NCBI RefSeq assembly: GCF_000407565.1
Contig: NZ_ASWI01000004.1
Coordinates: 948,001-1,012,000 of the forward strand
Origin: Enterococcus cecorum DSM 20682 = ATCC 43198
GTDB taxonomy: Bacteria; Bacillota; Bacilli; Lactobacillales; Enterococcaceae
DNA: 64,000 bases
Direction: 5' to 3'
Part shown: in pieces, positions 59,922 through 64,000 of the stretch
Numbering within the stretch: position 1 is the stretch's first letter
Layout: the number at the start of each line of letters is the position of its first letter
Notes under the pieces: generated by a model
Database searches by the model: none
What the model was told of the DNA's origin: nothing
Seen by the model: the letters and a program-made list of their open reading frames with translations, nothing else
Made by a program: the position numbers and the translations under genes

Positions 59922-60067
59922 TGATAACCTCACATCTTTCCTTATTTGTTAATCATTCTAGCAATTCCCATTACAAAAAACAATGCATTGAGACAAATGA
60001 AAAGGAATACATAATGGCACTTTTCGTTTGTGAATGTTTTTGCTATAATTAGTTTGGAGGTGTTCCC

Positions 60068-60484
60068 ATGGAAAATGCAGTAATAAAATTTGATCATCAA
60101 TACGTTGATGGTGGCTGTAATGCATGTGGTGTTTTACGTTGTGAAACCTACAGTATGGATTATTTAAATAAAGAAGTTGGTTTTTCCTTTTTAGATATTG
60201 AAAGTTTGATTCAAGCCATCGCCCAAGTCAATCAATGGCGTCAAGACTATCAAGAAATTGGGATTGGTGAAGAAATAGATGGACTAACAAAAGCCGGTAT
60301 CTTTGTTGAAGTTGAAAAACTAGGAAAACAAATGCGCTACAAAAATCAAGTAACAAATCAAATGTTAGTCGTTGATAATCAATACGACTCCAACGAAAAA
60401 CTTTTTTCTACTATTAACCAAATCTTGCAAACCATTTTCGCTATTGATGAAATCCATTTTTCATTAGTTGAAATCGACAAATAA
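60068..60484 (+). CDS. Conserved-looking protein of unknown function
   Basis: 138 aa, soluble, with a CxxC-type pair near residue 17-20 (GGCNACG) and a further Cys at 25. No family recognised. GGAGG lies nine nt before the ATG and a terminator follows, so it is a genuine single-gene unit. Confidence 0.65.
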   Translation: MENAVIKFDHQYVDGGCNACGVLRCETYSMDYLNKEVGFSFLDIESLIQAIAQVNQWRQDYQEIGIGEEIDGLTKAGIFVEVEKLGKQMRYKNQVTNQMLVVDNQYDSNEKLFSTINQILQTIFAIDEIHFSLVEIDK

Positions 60485-60488
60485 ACAA

Positions 60489-60531
60489 AAGGCTAAGAAG
60501 TAAGTGCATCAACATACTTCCTAGCCTCTTT
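60489..60531. terminator. Terminator between the unknown gene and tcyP
   Basis: AGGCTAAGAAGTA pairs with TACTTCCTAGCCT (one mismatch), T-rich on the right, A-rich on the left. Confidence 0.87.
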
Positions 60532-60532
60532 T

Positions 60533-61933
60533 TTATTCTTCTGTAGCAATTAATGCTTCTTGATCATTCAACACATCACGATTTAACTCATGAATACGAT
60601 GGCTAGTCACTACACCGGCAACCATGCTGTCACTGACATTTACCAAAGTACGAGCCATATCGATTAAAGGTTCAACAGAAATAACTAATCCGACAATGGC
60701 AACTGGTAAATTCATTGAACCTAAGACGATTAAGGAAGCAAAAGTTGCGCCCCCACCGACACCTGCGACACCAAATGAACTAATCGTTACCACCACAATC
60801 AACATCAAGATAAAACTTAGACTATGAACGTTAATTCCGACTGTTGGTGCTACAATTGTCGCTAACATCGCTGGATAAACACCTGCACAACCATTTTGTC
60901 CAATTGATAAACCAAAACTTCCAGCAAAGTTAGCGGTTGTTTCATCTACACCTAAAGCCTTGGTTTGCGTTTCGATATTTAATGGTAAAGTCCCTGCACT
61001 TGAACGTGAAGTAAAAGCGAAACTTAAGGTAGGTAAGGCTTTTTTGAAATAAGTAATCGGATTAACTCTAACACTTAATAAGTATAATGAATGAACCCCT
61101 AATACAATAATTAAGGCACTATATGAAGCTAAGATAAATTTACCAAGATTAATGATTGCCTCAAAATCACTGGTTGCTAAAACATTAGTCATTAACGCAA
61201 ATACACCATATGGAGTTAAACGCAAAACTAAAGTCACAATTCGCATCGTAATTTTATATAAACTTTCCATCAAATTTGCAAAAGTTTCTGCTTCTTTAGG
61301 TGCTTTTCTTTTCACACCTAGATAGCTAATACCGACAAATGCTGAGAAGATTACCACGCCAATGGTACTTGTTGGACGTGTTCCTGCTAAATCAGCAAAA
61401 ACATTTGTAGGAATAAACGAAATAATTTGTTGTGGGATAGAAAGGTTTTCCACTTGGGTTTGACGCTCAGCTAATTGAGCAATTCTAGCTGTTTCGGCGG
61501 CACCTTTTGTAAAAGTAGCCCCATCTAAATGGAAAGCTAAGACTATCAAGGAACCAATCGTTGCCGCAATAGCTGTAGTTGAAAGTAAGACAAATAATAC
61601 ATTGGCACTGATTTTACCGATTTTATTGCTTTCTTTTATTCGCACAAAAGCACCTACGATAGAAACAAACACTAGCGGCATAACTAACATTTGTAGTAAA
61701 TGCACATAGCCTGAACCGACAATTTGAATCCATTCTAAACTGGTAGTTAGGCTTTGATGTCCAACACCTAACACCACTTGTAAAATGCCTCCGAAGATTA
61801 CTCCGGCAAACAATCCGATAAATACTCGATTTGAAAACTTCACATGCCTTTTTTGTAATTGATAAAACGTAACTAAACCAATAATAAAAATTGCAATAAT
61901 CATTAAAGTAATTAGATTTGTCAATTTCTGCAC
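60533..61933 (-). CDS. tcyP: Cystine/dicarboxylate-type Na+ symporter (TcyP-like)
   Basis: 466 aa of the DAACS (SLC1-like) family with eight membrane helices and two re-entrant loops. The serine-rich segment FTSRSSAGTLPLN near 315 and the glycine-rich segment near 375 are typical. The close match in length and N terminus to TcyP suggests L-cystine uptake; glutamate or aspartate are alternatives. It is preceded by a 110-nt structured leader. Confidence 0.85.
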   Translation of the reverse strand: MQKLTNLITLMIIAIFIIGLVTFYQLQKRHVKFSNRVFIGLFAGVIFGGILQVVLGVGHQSLTTSLEWIQIVGSGYVHLLQMLVMPLVFVSIVGAFVRIKESNKIGKISANVLFVLLSTTAIAATIGSLIVLAFHLDGATFTKGAAETARIAQLAERQTQVENLSIPQQIISFIPTNVFADLAGTRPTSTIGVVIFSAFVGISYLGVKRKAPKEAETFANLMESLYKITMRIVTLVLRLTPYGVFALMTNVLATSDFEAIINLGKFILASYSALIIVLGVHSLYLLSVRVNPITYFKKALPTLSFAFTSRSSAGTLPLNIETQTKALGVDETTANFAGSFGLSIGQNGCAGVYPAMLATIVAPTVGINVHSLSFILMLIVVVTISSFGVAGVGGGATFASLIVLGSMNLPVAIVGLVISVEPLIDMARTLVNVSDSMVAGVVTSHRIHELNRDVLNDQEALIATEE

Positions 61934-61949
61934 TCCTTTAAATACACTG

Positions 61950-62050
61950 AAACCAGGTTTTTCTTTTTGACAAGTCTATCAGAGGAAGTAAAGGTTCCAC
62001 AGTGACCATTCTCCAACAGTTCACTCTAATTGCGCGCTTCATTAGTGACA
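61950..62050 (-). promoter_or_regulatory. Structured 5' leader of tcyP, identity unknown
   Basis: Downstream of the promoter at 62057-62085 the transcript starts with GTCACTAAT pairing with ATTAGAGTGAAC (one bulge) around a GCGCGC loop, then further short inverted repeats. No terminator with a T-run and no leader peptide with Cys codons is evident. It resembles a regulatory leader but matches no riboswitch I know. Confidence 0.4.
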
Positions 62051-62056
62051 GTGTTT

Positions 62057-62085
62057 AGTATAGGGAGAAATTTCTCTTATGTAAA
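62057..62085 (-). promoter_or_regulatory. Promoter of tcyP
   Basis: -35 TTTACA (62080-62085), 17-bp spacer and -10 TATACT (62057-62062) on the minus strand. Confidence 0.75.
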
Positions 62086-62123
62086 CTAATCCAAGCGAAT
62101 TTAGCGATAGAATGTTTTTATCG

Positions 62124-62160
62124 CAAAAAACGTCAAGCCCTAAAGCCTGACGTAAAAAAT
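62124..62160 (-). terminator. Terminator after the uracil permease gene
   Basis: ACGTCAGGC and GGGCTTGACGT-type arms with a TTTA loop, then TTTTTTG on the minus strand. Confidence 0.85.
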
Positions 62161-62168
62161 CATTTTCA

Positions 62169-63428
62169 TTAACGATCATTAGTTAGATTGAATTTATCTA
62201 AAACATAAAAGATTAAGCCCATTAACATCCCCACAACACAAGCTAAAACCATACCAGTTAGTTGGATAGAACCGAATTGGACTTTAATCCCAGATAATCC
62301 TGTGACCATAATTACTGAAGTCATCGCCATATTTCTTGATTTACTGTAATCTACTTGTGAATCCACCAAAATACGGATACCTGACGCACCAATCATACCG
62401 TAAAGTAGGAAAGAAATCCCACCAATAACCGGCCCAGGAATAGTACTAATTAACGTTGTCATCTTACCAATAAATGAACTAATAATCGATAAAACCGCCG
62501 CACCGGCAATGACATAAACACTGTAAACTCTCGTCATCGCCATAACCCCAATATTCTCACCATAAGTAGTCGTTGGAACAGAACCAATAAATCCAGAAAT
62601 CATTGTAGAAAAATTATCCGCAAATAAAGTCCGATGCAAGCCTGGATCTTGCAATAAATCTCGTTCGACAATCTTACTTGTTACAATTTGATGGCCAATA
62701 TGCTCTGAAGTAACCACTAGCAACACCGGGATAATCGTTACAATCGCCTCTAATTTAAACTTCGGCATTGAAAAGTTAGGAAGTGAGAAAATAGGTGCCT
62801 GAGCGACTGGAGCAAAATCTACTATGCCACAAAATACCGCGGCAATATAACCGACAATAATTGCGATTAAGATTGGAATAACCGATAAAAATTTACGAAA
62901 CATCACAGACCCAAATACAGCTACGAGTAATGTAACTAAAAAGACTGTTACGTTGGCACTAGAAATTTTATCCCCGGTCAATCCCGCATTACCAGCTGCT
63001 GTCCCGGCTAATTCTAATCCAATGAGCGCTACAACTGGACCCATCGCAGCTGGCGGTAATACTACATTAATCCAATTAGAGCCAAATTTGTAAATAATAA
63101 ATGATAAAACGCACCCTAAGAAACCAACAGCCACAAAGCCTCCAAGTGCATAAGAATAGCCCCACTTAGAAATGACGATACTAGCTGGTGCCAAAAAAGC
63201 AAAACTAGATCCCAAATAAGCTGGAGCCTTACCTTTAGTAATAAAAATAAATAATAGTGTTCCTAAACCATTCATAAATAAAACGATTGCTGGATTAATC
63301 CCAAAAATAAACGGAACTAAAACAGAAGCACCGAACATCGCAAACATATGTTGCAAGCTCAAAGGTAATAAAAGTTTAAATGGTACTTTTTCTTCAACTT
63401 GAATGATCTTTCTTTCTGCCACAATCAT
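62169..63428 (-). CDS. pyrP: Uracil/xanthine permease family (NCS2), probably uracil
   Basis: 419 aa, about 14 membrane segments, with the family signature around GHQIVTSKIVERDLL near 240 and the PTTTYGENIG segment near 275. It is closest to UraA/PyrP uracil permeases. GGAGG is only two nt from the ATG at 63428, so GTG two codons in (63422) may be the start. In many relatives this gene sits in the pyr operon; here it is 45 kb away and no PyrR site is visible upstream. Confidence 0.85.
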   Translation of the reverse strand: MIVAERKIIQVEEKVPFKLLLPLSLQHMFAMFGASVLVPFIFGINPAIVLFMNGLGTLLFIFITKGKAPAYLGSSFAFLAPASIVISKWGYSYALGGFVAVGFLGCVLSFIIYKFGSNWINVVLPPAAMGPVVALIGLELAGTAAGNAGLTGDKISSANVTVFLVTLLVAVFGSVMFRKFLSVIPILIAIIVGYIAAVFCGIVDFAPVAQAPIFSLPNFSMPKFKLEAIVTIIPVLLVVTSEHIGHQIVTSKIVERDLLQDPGLHRTLFADNFSTMISGFIGSVPTTTYGENIGVMAMTRVYSVYVIAGAAVLSIISSFIGKMTTLISTIPGPVIGGISFLLYGMIGASGIRILVDSQVDYSKSRNMAMTSVIMVTGLSGIKVQFGSIQLTGMVLACVVGMLMGLIFYVLDKFNLTNDR

Positions 63429-63551
63429 TGCCTCCTTGAATTATTCAGATAAAAAATTTTATCTTTGTTAGGATAGCATAAACTCTGGTAAAAAACTAGT
63501 AAAAATCGCAAAAAAATATGTGTTTTAGAAAAAATATTCGGCTTTTATCGT

Positions 63552-64000
63552 TTAAAGTTTCTCACCAATTTTTTGAATATGGTTTTCAATGATTTGATAA
63601 GCAAAAGAAGCATACTGTGAATGAGTAGTTATCTTATCTGGTGCATATTGTTGGACAAATTCATACAGCATTTTTAAGTGATTGGGTCGCTTAACTTCCT
63701 GTTCCCAATCAATAGCTAATAGGGCCTCATTTTCTTGATTGAGATCAATCAATGCGAGATAGCAAATCATCAAATATTCCTCTTTACAATGAATTTGATA
63801 ATCAAAACAATCAATATCTTCTAAATAATCCAAAAATCTTTGAATCCCTTCGACTACATTCTCACTCAAAAAAATAAATCATCGTACTGATATAATAGAT
63901 TTCTGTTGGTAGGGCATTCATTTTCAAGGAAAGGCGTTCACAAATAAAAGCCATCTTATCTTGAAATTTGCTGAATGATTTGACAGTGACTGCTAAACAA
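63552..64000 (-). pseudogene. Frameshifted or partial gene at the window edge
   Basis: The frame entering from the right gives CLAVTVKSFSKFQDKMAFIC and on to IYFFE, ending at TGA (63862-63864). A second frame of 105 codons begins seven bases upstream of that stop and continues to 63552. Removing one T from the seven-T run at 63868-63874 (minus strand) joins them as IYFLSENVVEGIQRFLDYLED. The joined piece resembles the C-terminal part of large helix-turn-helix regulators, but the family is not certain. It may be a real frameshift, a phase-variable tract or a sequencing error. Confidence 0.6.

Noticed and set aside
63429-63551. PyrR attenuator upstream of the uracil permease gene
   Set aside because: No AGTCC/GTGAGGCT loop or terminator is visible between 63429 and 63551.

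Overview
The window looks like a chromosomal segment of a low-GC Lactobacillales bacterium, most likely Enterococcaceae. This rests on A+T-rich DNA, strong GGAGG ribosome binding sites, an EbsA-type gene beside an RNase HI gene, TrpXYZ-type and DUF4811 genes, and the lspA-rluD-pyrR-pyr order shared with Bacillus and enterococci. I see no rRNA, tRNA, CRISPR array, prophage or plasmid genes. Accessory DNA is limited to two IS3-family (IS150-like) insertion sequences.

Layout. 1-4060: an aromatic amino acid block on the minus strand, with the 5' part of aroE and a TrpXYZ-type ABC transporter. Each is preceded by its own promoter, an 18-codon leader peptide and an attenuator. 4061-6515: rqcH and an alpha-carbonic anhydrase. 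6602-17010: a complete de novo pyrimidine operon (pyrR-pyrB-pyrC-carA-carB-pyrK-pyrD-pyrF-pyrE) behind a PyrR-type attenuator. 17125-19201: rluD, lspA and a CBS-domain gene. 19274-22730: a structured intergenic element, an IS inserted in the fhs terminator, and fhs behind a PurR box. 22761-32648: ebsA, RNase HI, cls, a cation efflux gene, two drug-type MFS exporters with GntR and MerR regulators, a DUF4811 gene and small membrane or unknown genes. 32690-37283: a GNAT gene broken by the second IS, a NUDIX gene and lepA. 37420-42459: a giant 2-hydroxyacyl-CoA dehydratase activase-like protein and a divergent TetR regulator. 42506-56733: a nuclease-helicase fusion, a lipoprotein, an MBL hydrolase, a histidine phosphatase, uppP, DUF47-Pit, rpsT, holA, comEA-comEB-comEC, a HAD phosphatase and a UPF0210 gene. 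56747-64000: a UPF0237 ACT gene, a LysM-3D cell-wall protein, a fluoride riboswitch with a CLC-F type antiporter, a VOC protein, tcyP, a uracil permease and a frameshifted gene at the edge.

The most interesting signal is the pair of attenuators before aroE and trpX. Neither leader peptide (703-759 and 3808-3864) was long enough to stand out as an ordinary gene. One reads MKKNNPQKLNNFYFSYFR, full of Phe and Tyr codons. The other reads MKLSKQNTAYKAWRFWRR, with two Trp codons. Both have 18 codons and end AGA-stop, and both run into a shared series of alternating complementary segments, including an identical 13-nt segment. Each series ends in a Rho-independent terminator followed by a second one. 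This looks like one ancestral ribosome-sensing attenuator duplicated and retargeted: Phe/Tyr for shikimate-pathway genes, Trp for an aromatic amino acid importer. The segment order implies a five-segment logic in which a ribosome at the stop codon promotes termination and a stalled ribosome prevents it.

Other regulatory RNA and DNA sites are readable directly: the PyrR attenuator, a PurBox about 77 bp upstream of the predicted fhs start, and a fluoride riboswitch whose aptamer strand is shared with a terminator. Degenerate genes include the IS-split GNAT gene, a nonsense codon in the DUF4811 gene, a nonsense codon in one IS orfA, and a frameshift in a seven-T run at the right edge. Start codons were reassigned where an upstream TTG or GTG lies inside the ribosome binding site.
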